Program-made: the position numbers and the translations under genes
Shown: in pieces, positions 1 through 6,127 of the stretch
Layout of the letters: every line of letters begins with the position of its first letter
Position numbering within the stretch: the first letter of the stretch is position 1
Notes under the pieces: generated by a model
Seen by the model: only the letters and a program-made list of their open reading frames with translations
Told to the model about the DNA's origin: nothing
The model's database searches: none
Assembly (NCBI GenBank): GCA_964420285.1
Contig: CAYQTE010000083.1
Location: forward strand, 1 to 18,493
DNA from: CAYQTE01 sp964420285
Lineage (GTDB): Bacteria > Planctomycetota > Phycisphaerae > Tepidisphaerales > Tepidisphaeraceae
Length of the DNA stretch: 18,493 nt
Reading direction: 5' to 3'

Positions 1-2
1 TG

Positions 3-32
3 GAATCGAACATCCCGATCCTGGACGATTAA
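3..32 (+). CDS. Possible 3' end of an upstream gene (partial)
   Basis: The third plus-strand frame reads ESNIPILDD and then TAA at 30-32. That could be the last nine residues of a gene running in from the left, in the same direction as leuB. In many bacteria a leuC/leuD gene sits there, but nine residues are too few to identify anything. One of the other frames is also open over the first 50 bases, so this is only a possibility. Confidence 0.25.
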   Translation, partial: ESNIPILDD

Positions 33-93
33 CAGGCAGGGACATCGATCCCGCACCGCCGCGTGCGTGACATAATCGGCGGCTTGCCTTTTG

Positions 94-204
94 TCCCCTC
101 TCCCTGTACGCGGGGAGAGGGATAGAGTGAGGGGGAATTTCGTGACCGCGCCGAAACAAAAGAACCCTCACCCCAACCCTCTCCCTGGGTACAGGGCGAG
201 GGGG
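94..204. repeat. Paired palindromic dispersed repeat (CCCTCTCCC type)
   Basis: There are two hairpin-forming units. The first has perfect 9-bp arms CCCTCTCCC (96-104) and GGGAGAGGG (113-121) with an 8-nt loop. The second has 10-bp arms at 177-186 and 193-202 with one mismatch. The flanking GTGAGGG (127-133) and CCCTCAC (165-171) are also complementary, so the two units are mirror images of each other. Similar C-rich/G-rich palindromes are known as intergenic dispersed repeats in several GC-rich bacterial groups. There is no T-run, so a classical terminator is unlikely. The rest of 33-314 shows nothing else I can support, apart from the leuB ribosome binding site. Confidence 0.6.
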
Positions 205-314
205 AAAGAGAGGGCCGCCGATTGAGTCGCGCCGGCCGCCGGCATCGCCGCCGCCACTTTATTTCCCCGGCCCAGCGGGTATCGTGGCGGGGGTCGCGTT
301 TTTTCAGGAGCACT

Positions 315-1421
315 ATGCGAATTGCGGTCATGCCGGGGGACGGAATTGGTAAGGAAGTGGTGCCGGCCGGGTTGAAGGTCTTGCAGGTTGTGGCCCGGCG
401 GTTTGGGTTTTCCTACACGACGACGGACTATCCGTTCGGCGGCGAGCACTATCTGGCCAGCGGACAGACGCTGCCGGATTCGGCGCTGAAGGAACTGGCC
501 GCCCACGACGCCATCCTGTTCGGGGCCGTCGGCGTCGATCCGCGCGGATCGGCGAAGATTCCGCAGGGGATTCTCGAAACGGAAATCCTGCTCAAGATGC
601 GCTTCGAGCTGGACCAATACATCAATCTGCGCCCCACGCGATTGCTGCCGGGAGTTCCCACGCCGCTGAAGAACGCCGCGCCGGCCGATATCGACATGGT
701 CATCGTGCGCGAGAACACCGAGGGTCTGTATTGCCAGAACGGCGGGTTTTTGTACAAGAACACGCCGTACGAGGTGGCCAACCAGATCGAGGTGACGACG
801 CGGCGGGGGGTCGAGCGGTGCGTGCGCTACGCGTTCGAATACGCGCGGCAGTTCAAGCGCAAGAAAGTGACGCTGGTCGCCAAGACCAACGTGCTGCGCT
901 TCGCGCACAATCTCTGGCAGCGCACCTTCGAGGAGGTCAAGGCCTCGTTTCCCGAAATCGCCACCGATTACCACCACGTCGATGCCTGCACCATGTACAT
1001 GGTCACCCGGCCCAAGACCTATGATGTGATCGTCACCACCAACATGTTCGGGGACATCATCACCGACCTGGGCGCGGCGATTCAGGGCGGAATGGGAATG
1101 GCCGCCAGCGCCAACCTCAATCCCACCCGCCAGGCCGCCAGCATGTTCGAGCCCGTCCACGGCAGCGCACCGGACATCGCCGGCAAGAACATGGCCAACC
1201 CGATCGCCACCTTCCTGTCGGTGGCGATGATGCTGGAGTTCCTCAAACAACCGGCCGCGGCGTCGGCCATCCATGCCGCCTGCGCGGCGGTGGTGGCCGA
1301 TCCGAAAAACCACACCGCCGACCTGGGCGGCAAGGCGAGCATGTCGGCCGTCACCGACGCGGTGTGCGCGGCCATCGACACCCACAGCCCCAATAACCCG
1401 GACCGAACCCCCTCGATTTGA
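315..1421 (+). CDS. leuB: 3-isopropylmalate dehydrogenase (368 aa)
   Basis: Cytoplasmic NAD-dependent oxidative decarboxylation of 3-isopropylmalate in leucine biosynthesis. The family is plain throughout: PGDGIG at residues 7-12; the substrate-binding arginines R96, R106 (LRPTRLLPG) and R132; RENTEGLY with catalytic Y139; catalytic K190 in LVAKTN; metal-binding D223, D247 and D251 (NMFGDIITDLG); and the NAD loop EPVHGSAPDIAGKNMANP from about 279. Length is normal. The frame stays open upstream to 222, but the ATG at 315 is preceded by CAGGAG four bases away and is where homology should begin. Tartrate and isocitrate dehydrogenases share this fold. The NTEGLY loop and missing phosphate-binding features favour LeuB, though a broader substrate range cannot be excluded. 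trxB follows after 22 bp. Confidence 0.85.
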   Translation: MRIAVMPGDGIGKEVVPAGLKVLQVVARRFGFSYTTTDYPFGGEHYLASGQTLPDSALKELAAHDAILFGAVGVDPRGSAKIPQGILETEILLKMRFELDQYINLRPTRLLPGVPTPLKNAAPADIDMVIVRENTEGLYCQNGGFLYKNTPYEVANQIEVTTRRGVERCVRYAFEYARQFKRKKVTLVAKTNVLRFAHNLWQRTFEEVKASFPEIATDYHHVDACTMYMVTRPKTYDVIVTTNMFGDIITDLGAAIQGGMGMAASANLNPTRQAASMFEPVHGSAPDIAGKNMANPIATFLSVAMMLEFLKQPAAASAIHAACAAVVADPKNHTADLGGKASMSAVTDAVCAAIDTHSPNNPDRTPSI

Positions 1422-1430
1422 CCTCCGCGC

Positions 1431-1436
1431 TACAAT
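1431..1436 (+). promoter_or_regulatory. -10-like TACAAT for trxB
   Basis: TACAAT ends exactly 7 nt before the trxB ATG at 1444, where the transcript start would be expected. There is no Shine-Dalgarno sequence between leuB and trxB. A TTGACC lies at 1418-1423, but its 7-nt spacing is too short for a -35 box. I infer a leaderless mRNA, or translation coupled to leuB. Confidence 0.45.
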
Positions 1437-1443
1437 TCCCTGT

Positions 1444-2436
1444 ATGACGGATCGCAAGACCATGACGCACAAGATTCTCATCATCGGTTCGGGCCCGGCG
1501 GGTTGGACGTGCGCGATTTACGCGGCGCGGGCGAACCTTCAGCCGCTCATCTACGAAGGCGCCATCAGCGAAGAGAACCGCATGCGCGGCACGCTTCCCA
1601 TGGGGCAGCTCAACCTGACCACCGATGTGGAAAACTATCCGGGCTTCCCCAACGGCGTGATGGGGCCGGTCTTGATGGAACTTATGCGCGATCAGGCGGT
1701 GCGATTCGGGGCGCAGATTGTGACCGAGGATATCGTCAAGGTCGAGTTGAACCAGAGTCCCAAGATCGCGATCGATGCGGCCGGTCAGGTGATCCACGCA
1801 CACACCATCGTCATCGCCACCGGCGCCAGCGCCAATTACCTCGGCCTGGAATCCGAGGAGAAATACAAGAACCAGGGTGTCTCGGCCTGTGCTGTCTGCG
1901 AAGGCGCCCTGCCGCGGTTTCGCAACATGCCGCTGATCGTCGTCGGCGGCGGCGATTCGGCCGCGGAGGAAGGTCTGTTCCTCTCCAAATTCGCCAGCAC
2001 CATCCACCTGGTCCACCGCCGCGACGCCCTCCGCGCCAGCCCCATCATGGCCCAGCGCTTGCTTGAAAACCCGAAGGTCCGGCCGGAGTGGAATTCGGTC
2101 ATCGACGAAGTCCTCGGCTGCAACGAAACCGGCATGACCGGCGTTCGCGTCAAGAACCTGGCCACCGGCCAGACCAAGACGATCGAGGCCCCGGGCATGT
2201 TTGTCGCCATCGGCCACACTCCCAACACGGCGTTCCTGGGCAACCAGCTCGACCTGGACGCCAAGGGCTTCATCAAACTCCGCGACGGCTCGCGCACGAC
2301 GACCAGCGTGGACGGCGTCTTCGCGGCCGGCGACGTGGCCGATCCGATGTACAAACAGGCCATCACCGCCGCCGCCATGGGCTGCAAGGCGGCACTGGAC
2401 GCCGAAAAATGGCTGGCTGAGCGGGGGATGCACTGA
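1444..2436 (+). CDS. trxB: Thioredoxin-disulfide reductase (330 aa)
   Basis: Cytoplasmic FAD enzyme that passes electrons from NADPH to thioredoxin. Domains are in the usual order: FAD-binding GSGPAG (15-20); the redox pair C149-A-V-C152; the NADPH-binding GGGDSAAEE (from 168) and HRRDALR (191-197); and a C-terminal FAD contact AAGDV (294-298). Length fits low-molecular-weight TrxB. The residue after the second cysteine is glutamate (E153), where the well-studied enzymes have aspartate. Two starts are possible: ATG 1444 and ATG 1462 (MTHKILIIGSG). I chose 1444 because a TACAAT lies 7 nt upstream; neither start has a good ribosome binding site. The gene runs convergent to the aldo/keto reductase, with 71 bp between the stops and no obvious terminator. 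Confidence 0.9.
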   Translation: MTDRKTMTHKILIIGSGPAGWTCAIYAARANLQPLIYEGAISEENRMRGTLPMGQLNLTTDVENYPGFPNGVMGPVLMELMRDQAVRFGAQIVTEDIVKVELNQSPKIAIDAAGQVIHAHTIVIATGASANYLGLESEEKYKNQGVSACAVCEGALPRFRNMPLIVVGGGDSAAEEGLFLSKFASTIHLVHRRDALRASPIMAQRLLENPKVRPEWNSVIDEVLGCNETGMTGVRVKNLATGQTKTIEAPGMFVAIGHTPNTAFLGNQLDLDAKGFIKLRDGSRTTTSVDGVFAAGDVADPMYKQAITAAAMGCKAALDAEKWLAERGMH

Positions 2437-2507
2437 CACGCGGGCACGAGGCGCATTTCTGGCGTTGCGCGGAAGATTGAAATCCGGCTGCGTCCGTATC
2501 CATGCAA

Positions 2508-3506
2508 TCAGCGGCCGGTGAGTTGCTCCAGTTTTTCGGGGTAGCGATCCCCTTGAACAGTAATTTTGGATGCGGCGCTGTCAATTTCACGGAGATCATC
2601 GCCCGTGAGTTCAACAGCGACCGCGCCGATGTTTTCGTCAAGGCGATGCAGCTTGGTGGTGCCGGGGATGGGAACAATCCAGGGCTTTTGGGCCAGAAGC
2701 CAGGCGAGGGCGATTTGCGCGGGCGTCGCCTTCTTCTGCCGGGCGATCTTGCCCAGAAGATCGATCAGGGCCTGATTCGACTTCAGCGCTTCGGGTGTGA
2801 AGCGGGGCAGCGTGCTGCGGAAATCGGTCTTGTCGAAAGTTGAGGTTTGGTCGATCTTGCCGGTCAGAAAACCCTTGCCCAGCGGGCTGTACGGGACAAG
2901 GCCGATGCCGAGTTCCTCGAGGGTCGGAATCACCTCGGCCTCGGGCTTTCGCCACCAGAGCGAATATTCGCTTTGCAGCGCGGTGAGCGGCTGGACGGCG
3001 TGGGCGCGGCGGATCGTCTGCACGCCCGCCTCGGACAGGCCAAAGTGCTTGACCTTGCCCTGGCGGATCAGTTCCTTCACCGCCCCCGCCACGTCTTCGA
3101 TGGGCACGCTGGTGTCAACCCGGTGCTGATAGAGCAGGTCAATGAAATCGGTCTTCAGCCGCTTGAGCGAGCCTTCCACCGCCTGCTTGATGTGCTCGGG
3201 CCGGCTGTTCAGACCCGCCGCTCCCGGCCGAGTATCGCTGCCGCTGAGGTCGAATCCGAACTTGGTGGCGATCACCACCTTCTTGCGGAACGGGGCGAGG
3301 GCCTGGCCGACGAGTTCTTCGTTGGTGAACGGCCCGTAGACTTCGGCGGTGTCGAAGAACGTGATGCCGCGTTCGACGGCGGCGCACAGAAGCGAGGTCA
3401 TCTCCTGCTTGTCCTTGGGCGGGCCGTAGGAAAAACTCATTCCCATGCAGCCCAGGCCCAGGGCTGAAACTTCCAGACCGCTATTTCCAAGTTTGCGTGT
3501 TTTCAC
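2508..3506 (-). CDS. Aldo/keto reductase (332 aa)
   Basis: NADPH-dependent carbonyl reductase with a TIM-barrel fold; the substrate is unknown. The catalytic tetrad is complete: D52 and Y57 (FFDTAEVYGP), K82 (ATKFGF) and H128 (YQHRVD). The N-terminus KLGNSGLEVSALGLGCMGMS and the late IPGTTKLHRLDEN cofactor loop place it among the large YhdN/AKR13-like group. The start is GTG at 3506, with GGAG six bases upstream. It is the last gene of the cupin-adh-akr operon, 24 bp after the adh stop. A metabolic link with the alcohol dehydrogenase, both acting on aldehydes or ketones, is an inference from position. Confidence 0.88.
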   Translation of the reverse strand: MKTRKLGNSGLEVSALGLGCMGMSFSYGPPKDKQEMTSLLCAAVERGITFFDTAEVYGPFTNEELVGQALAPFRKKVVIATKFGFDLSGSDTRPGAAGLNSRPEHIKQAVEGSLKRLKTDFIDLLYQHRVDTSVPIEDVAGAVKELIRQGKVKHFGLSEAGVQTIRRAHAVQPLTALQSEYSLWWRKPEAEVIPTLEELGIGLVPYSPLGKGFLTGKIDQTSTFDKTDFRSTLPRFTPEALKSNQALIDLLGKIARQKKATPAQIALAWLLAQKPWIVPIPGTTKLHRLDENIGAVAVELTGDDLREIDSAASKITVQGDRYPEKLEQLTGR

Positions 3507-3530
3507 CTTGGGCTCCAGTTGTGGGAAAGA

Positions 3531-4592
3531 CTATTCAGCCTTGAGCGATGCCATGTCGATGGTGAAGCGGTATTTCACGTCGGACCTGAGCAGCCGCTCG
3601 TAGGCTTCATTGATCTTCTGGATCGGGATCACTTCGACGTCGGAGGTGATGTTGTGTTGGCCGCAGAAGTCGAGCATTTCCTGCGTCTGGGCGATGCCGC
3701 CGATGAGCGAGCCGGAAAGCGTGTGGTTGCCGAACAACAGGCCGAACACATTCACGGGCAGCGGCTTGGGCGGAGCGCCCACCAGCGTGATGTTGCCGCC
3801 ACGGCCCAGGAGCTGGATGTAGGCGTTGAGGTCGTGTTCGGCGGCGACGGCATCAAGGATGAAGTCGAAGCTGTTTGCGTGTTTCTTCATCTCATCGGCG
3901 TTGCGCGAGATGACCACTTCGTCGGCGCCCAGGCGCAGGGCATCCTCTTTTTTGCCCGGTGAGGTGGTGAATACGACGACATGGGCGCCCATGGCGTGGG
4001 CCAGCTTTACCCCCATGTGGCCCAGCCCGCCCAGACCGACGACGCCGACCTTCTTGCCCCTGGCGACGCCGGCGCGACGCAGAGGCGAATACGTCGTGAT
4101 CCCGGCGCACAGCAGCGGCGCCGCCGCGGCGAGGTTGAGGTTCGGCGGGATTCGCAGGACGAAGTTCTCATCCACGACGATGCTGTCGGAATAGCCGCCG
4201 TACGTGACCGGCGCGGTCTTATGCGGATCGGCCGAGTTGTAGGTGAAAACGGCGCTGGGGCAAAACTGCTCGAATCCGGCCCGGCAATGAAGGCAGGTGC
4301 CATCCGAGGCGACCAGGCAGCCGACGCCGACCACGTCGCCCCGCTTGTGCTTCTTGACCGCGGCGCCGACTTTGGTCACGCGGCCGACAATCTCGTGGCC
4401 GGGCACGCAGGGGTAGGTGGTCGGCATGATGCCGCTCCACTCGTTGCGGACGGTGTGCAGGTCCGAGTGACAGACGCCGCAGAAGAGGATGTCGATCTGC
4501 ACGTCGCGCTCGGTGGGATCGCGCCGCGGAATGGTAGCCGAGGCCAGCGGCGATGTCGCGCCGGCGGCCGAATAAGCTTTTGTCTTGTACAT
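3531..4592 (-). CDS. Zinc-dependent NAD(P) alcohol dehydrogenase, YahK-like (353 aa)
   Basis: Medium-chain dehydrogenase that interconverts alcohols and aldehydes in the cytoplasm. It strongly resembles E. coli YahK in CGVCHSDLHTVRNEW, YPCVPGHEIVGRV, LLCAGITTYSPLR and GGLGHMGVKLAHAMGAHVV. Catalytic zinc ligands are C38, H66 and C162, with E67 next to H66. The Rossmann motif is GLGGLG (186-191). The structural zinc site is unusual: three cysteines are present (C100, C103, C111), but the position of the first cysteine in YahK is aspartate (D97). The frame opens further upstream to 4628, but the ATG at 4592 has AAGGAG nine bases upstream (4603-4608) and matches the family start. That ribosome binding site overlaps the stop codon of the cupin, so the two genes are probably translationally linked. 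Confidence 0.88.
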   Translation of the reverse strand: MYKTKAYSAAGATSPLASATIPRRDPTERDVQIDILFCGVCHSDLHTVRNEWSGIMPTTYPCVPGHEIVGRVTKVGAAVKKHKRGDVVGVGCLVASDGTCLHCRAGFEQFCPSAVFTYNSADPHKTAPVTYGGYSDSIVVDENFVLRIPPNLNLAAAAPLLCAGITTYSPLRRAGVARGKKVGVVGLGGLGHMGVKLAHAMGAHVVVFTTSPGKKEDALRLGADEVVISRNADEMKKHANSFDFILDAVAAEHDLNAYIQLLGRGGNITLVGAPPKPLPVNVFGLLFGNHTLSGSLIGGIAQTQEMLDFCGQHNITSDVEVIPIQKINEAYERLLRSDVKYRFTIDMASLKAE

Positions 4593-4605
4593 AGCGTGAT
4601 ACTCC

Positions 4606-5016
4606 TTATTGGTTTGCCTTTCGCCCATTGTATTGTTCGTCGGTGACCTTCTCCATCCAGTCCACGGCCTTGCCGTTGAGCTTCTCCTGGATGGCGATGT
4701 GCGTCATCGCGGTTGTGGCGGCCGCCCCGTGCCAGTGCTTTTCGCCGGGCGAAAACCAGATCACGTCGCCGGGGCGGATTTCCTCAACCGGCCCCCCATC
4801 GCGCTGAGCCCAGCCGCAGCCGGCCGTCACGATCAGCGTCTGACCGAGCGGATGCGTGTGCCACGCGGTGCGGGCGCCCGGCTCGAAGGTGACGATGGCG
4901 CCGCTGACCCGGGCCGGCTCAGTTCGATCGAACATCGAGTCGAGGCGTACCGCGCCGGTGAACCAATCCGCCGGACCTTTGCCCGACGGCTGAGAACCGT
5001 TTCGTTTGATTTCCAT
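4606..5016 (-). CDS. Small cupin, manganese hydroxynitrile-lyase-like (136 aa)
   Basis: Single-domain cupin. From memory it closely matches the bacterial hydroxynitrile lyases of Granulicella and Acidobacterium (GtHNL/AcHNL): the N-terminus MEIKRNGSQPSGKGPADWFTG, the core TAWHTHPLGQTLIVTAGCGW, and the WFSPGEKHWHGA and AVDWMEKVTDEQY segments. The expected metal ligands fall at H53, H55, Q59 and H94. Residues lining the active site in that enzyme (A40, V42, Q110) appear at the same numbers. The first cupin motif has glutamine where most cupins have glutamate. The ATG at 5016 is chosen over 5022 because AAGGAG is 7 nt upstream of the former and only 1 nt from the latter. It is the first gene of an operon with adh and akr. 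The real cellular substrate of such cupins is not established, so cyanohydrin activity is only a family-based possibility. Confidence 0.85.
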   Translation of the reverse strand: MEIKRNGSQPSGKGPADWFTGAVRLDSMFDRTEPARVSGAIVTFEPGARTAWHTHPLGQTLIVTAGCGWAQRDGGPVEEIRPGDVIWFSPGEKHWHGAAATTAMTHIAIQEKLNGKAVDWMEKVTDEQYNGRKANQ

Positions 5017-5022
5017 TTGCAT

Positions 5023-5029
5023 TCTCCTT
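5023..5029 (-). promoter_or_regulatory. Shine-Dalgarno site that decides the cupin start
   Basis: On the minus strand this reads AAGGAGA. GGAG lies one base before ATG 5022 but seven bases before ATG 5016, which makes 5016 the start with normal spacing. Confidence 0.7.
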
Positions 5030-5184
5030 TTGCATTGTCGGCTGGCGAACCGCCGCTCGCACCGGTGTCCAAGCCGCCCGCTGCGGCTCGCGCCACTTCT
5101 CGCATTTTCGCACAATTCTACACAGAGGATTGCCCGGTGGGGTATGATGATTCTCGAAAGTGCTTGCACAATTCTGCGAGGGGC

Positions 5185-5260
5185 GAGTCGAAAAGGGGTC
5201 ATAAGCCATTCTACTATTGCAGGCTTATGGCCGCGTTCCGATAAAATGGCTTATGACCTC
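5185..5260. repeat. Palindromic repeat, copy 1 (left of the MNT/HEPN pair)
   Basis: A perfect 14-bp inverted repeat is formed by GGTCATAAGCCATT (5197-5210) and AATGGCTTATGACC (5245-5258). It extends outward to 20-bp arms (5191-5210 and 5245-5264) with one G/T mismatch, flanked by A-run and T-run. The 34-nt loop contains a further GGCTTATG (5222-5229). About 86% of this 76-bp unit recurs in the same orientation at 6028-6103, on the far side of the toxin-antitoxin pair. Apart from this repeat and the promoter of the next gene, I see nothing in 5030-5313. Confidence 0.85.
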
Positions 5261-5313
5261 TTTTTCACGGCGGCGATTTGACATATTCGGCGCGCAAAGC
5301 GGGCCGATTCGGG

Positions 5314-5319
5314 TATAAT
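5314..5319 (+). promoter_or_regulatory. -10 TATAAT for the MNT/HEPN operon
   Basis: A consensus TATAAT ends 7 nt before the ATG at 5327, with no Shine-Dalgarno sequence. A TTGACA lies at 5278-5283, but 30 nt separate it from the hexamer, too far for a normal -35. This suggests a leaderless transcript. Confidence 0.5.
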
Positions 5320-5326
5320 GGCCTTG

Positions 5327-5632
5327 ATGATCCCGCTTCTGGAACAACATCGCGAGCAGATTGCCGGATTGTGTCGAAAATACGGGGTGAGCAGACTTGA
5401 ACTTTTCGGCTCCGCGGCGCGAGGGGATTTTGACCCGGCCCAGAGCGACATCGACTTCTTTTTTGAGTTTGACTCCGACCCGAGCCGCCTGGCCGATCGC
5501 TTTTTCGGCCTGTCGGAAGACCTGGAACGATTGCTGGGTCGGCCAGTGGACCTGGTCAGCAGCCGGGACATTCGCAACCCTTATTTTCTGCAAGTCGCCA
5601 ACCAATACCGGGTCACGTTGTATGCGGCCTGA
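5327..5632 (+). CDS. MNT-type nucleotidyltransferase antitoxin, MntA-like (101 aa)
   Basis: Minimal nucleotidyltransferase of the DNA polymerase beta superfamily, the antitoxin half of a type VII toxin-antitoxin pair. The signature is LFGSAARGDFDPAQSDIDF: G28 and S29, then the metal-binding pair D41 and D43, with a likely third acidic ligand D75 (PVDLVS). In the characterised HepT-MntA pairs, this enzyme transfers AMP to a tyrosine of the HEPN toxin and silences it. The frame also has an ATG at 5318, but that lies inside the TATAAT hexamer. I prefer 5327, seven bases downstream of the hexamer, for a leaderless start. It overlaps the toxin gene by 11 bp. Confidence 0.88.
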   Translation: MIPLLEQHREQIAGLCRKYGVSRLELFGSAARGDFDPAQSDIDFFFEFDSDPSRLADRFFGLSEDLERLLGRPVDLVSSRDIRNPYFLQVANQYRVTLYAA

Positions 5633-5966
5633 AACCAGCAAATTCCTGCACGACATCCTCGACGCCGCCGGCCGGATCGTGGATTACACGTACGGCAAGA
5701 CCCGCGACGATTATCTTGCCGACGGCAAATTGCGCGATGCCGTGCAATGGAATTTCGCGGTCATCGGAGAGGCGATTAGCCAGATGGAGAAGAGCGATCC
5801 TGACACGGCACACCGGATCACGGAATGGCGCCGCATCATCGCCTTCCGTAATCAGTTGATTCATGGTTACGGCGTGGTCAGGCACGAAATTACGTGGGAC
5901 ATCGTAGAGAATAAGCTGCCCGTGCTGCGATCGGACGCGCAAATGCTATTGACAGCCGATTCGTAG
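5622..5966 (+). CDS. HEPN toxin, HepT-like ribonuclease (114 aa)
   Basis: HEPN-domain protein of the DUF86/HepT type, a small all-helical RNase toxin that works as a dimer. The catalytic motif Rx4HxY is intact: R76, H81 and Y83 in FRNQLIHGYG. The tyrosine is the residue that the partner MNT enzyme modifies in characterised type VII systems. The upstream helix LRDAVQWNFAVIGEAISQM is typical of the family. The open frame extends back to 5397 within the antitoxin gene, but homology starts at MRPETSKFLHDIL, ATG 5622. The 11-bp overlap with the MNT stop implies translational coupling. Both genes look intact. The pair sits between two copies of a palindromic repeat, which suggests it entered or moves as a cassette. 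Confidence 0.88.
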   Translation: MRPETSKFLHDILDAAGRIVDYTYGKTRDDYLADGKLRDAVQWNFAVIGEAISQMEKSDPDTAHRITEWRRIIAFRNQLIHGYGVVRHEITWDIVENKLPVLRSDAQMLLTADS

Positions 5967-5975
5967 CCGCGCAAT

Positions 5976-6015
5976 TCCTTTGCGACCTTCGCGCCTTTGG
6001 GTGAGATCGTCTTTC
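5976..6015. repeat. Possible dispersed-repeat remnant (TTTGCG...GTGAGA type)
   Basis: The stretch reads like a decayed copy of a pyrimidine-rich intergenic repeat ending in CCTTTGGGTGAGATCGTCTTT. A second piece with a similar core (CTTTGCGTGAGACATCTTTT) occurs at 17774-17809. Both lie just downstream of plus-strand genes. The similarity is short and visual only. Confidence 0.35.
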
Positions 6016-6027
6016 CGCTGCGTCGCG

Positions 6028-6103
6028 GAGTCGAAAAGTGGTCATAAGCAATTCTACTGTTGCAGCCTTATGGCCGCATTCTGGGAAAATGGCTTGTGAC
6101 CTC
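6028..6103. repeat. Palindromic repeat, copy 2 (right of the MNT/HEPN pair)
   Basis: Direct copy of the 76-bp unit at 5185-5260, with no gaps and about ten substitutions. The arms are GGTCATAAGCAATT (6040-6053) and AATGGCTTGTGACC (6088-6101), and they pair at 12 of 14 positions plus one T/G wobble. It lies 61 bp after the HEPN stop and 24 bp from the stop of the convergent minus-strand gene. The hairpin could end transcription from either side, but the T-run seen in copy 1 is broken here. Confidence 0.82.
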
Positions 6104-6127
6104 CTTTCCGACCCGTGAAATACGGGG

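Noticed and set aside
168..1484. Long minus-strand open frame over leuB
   Set aside because: Antisense to a well-supported gene, with arginine/histidine-rich low-quality translation and no ribosome binding site.
1351..2439. Long minus-strand open frame over trxB
   Set aside because: Antisense to trxB; the translation resembles no protein and reflects third-position GC bias.
5278..5283. TTGACA as -35 box for the MNT gene
   Set aside because: Thirty bases separate it from TATAAT, nearly twice the usable spacing.
5185..6103. Integron attC sites as explanation for the flanking repeats
   Set aside because: The arms lack the AAC and GTT core triplets in the expected RYYYAAC and GTTRRRY form, and no integrase is present.
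5185..6103. CRISPR array
   Set aside because: Only two repeat units, 843 bp apart with genes between them, and no spacer pattern.
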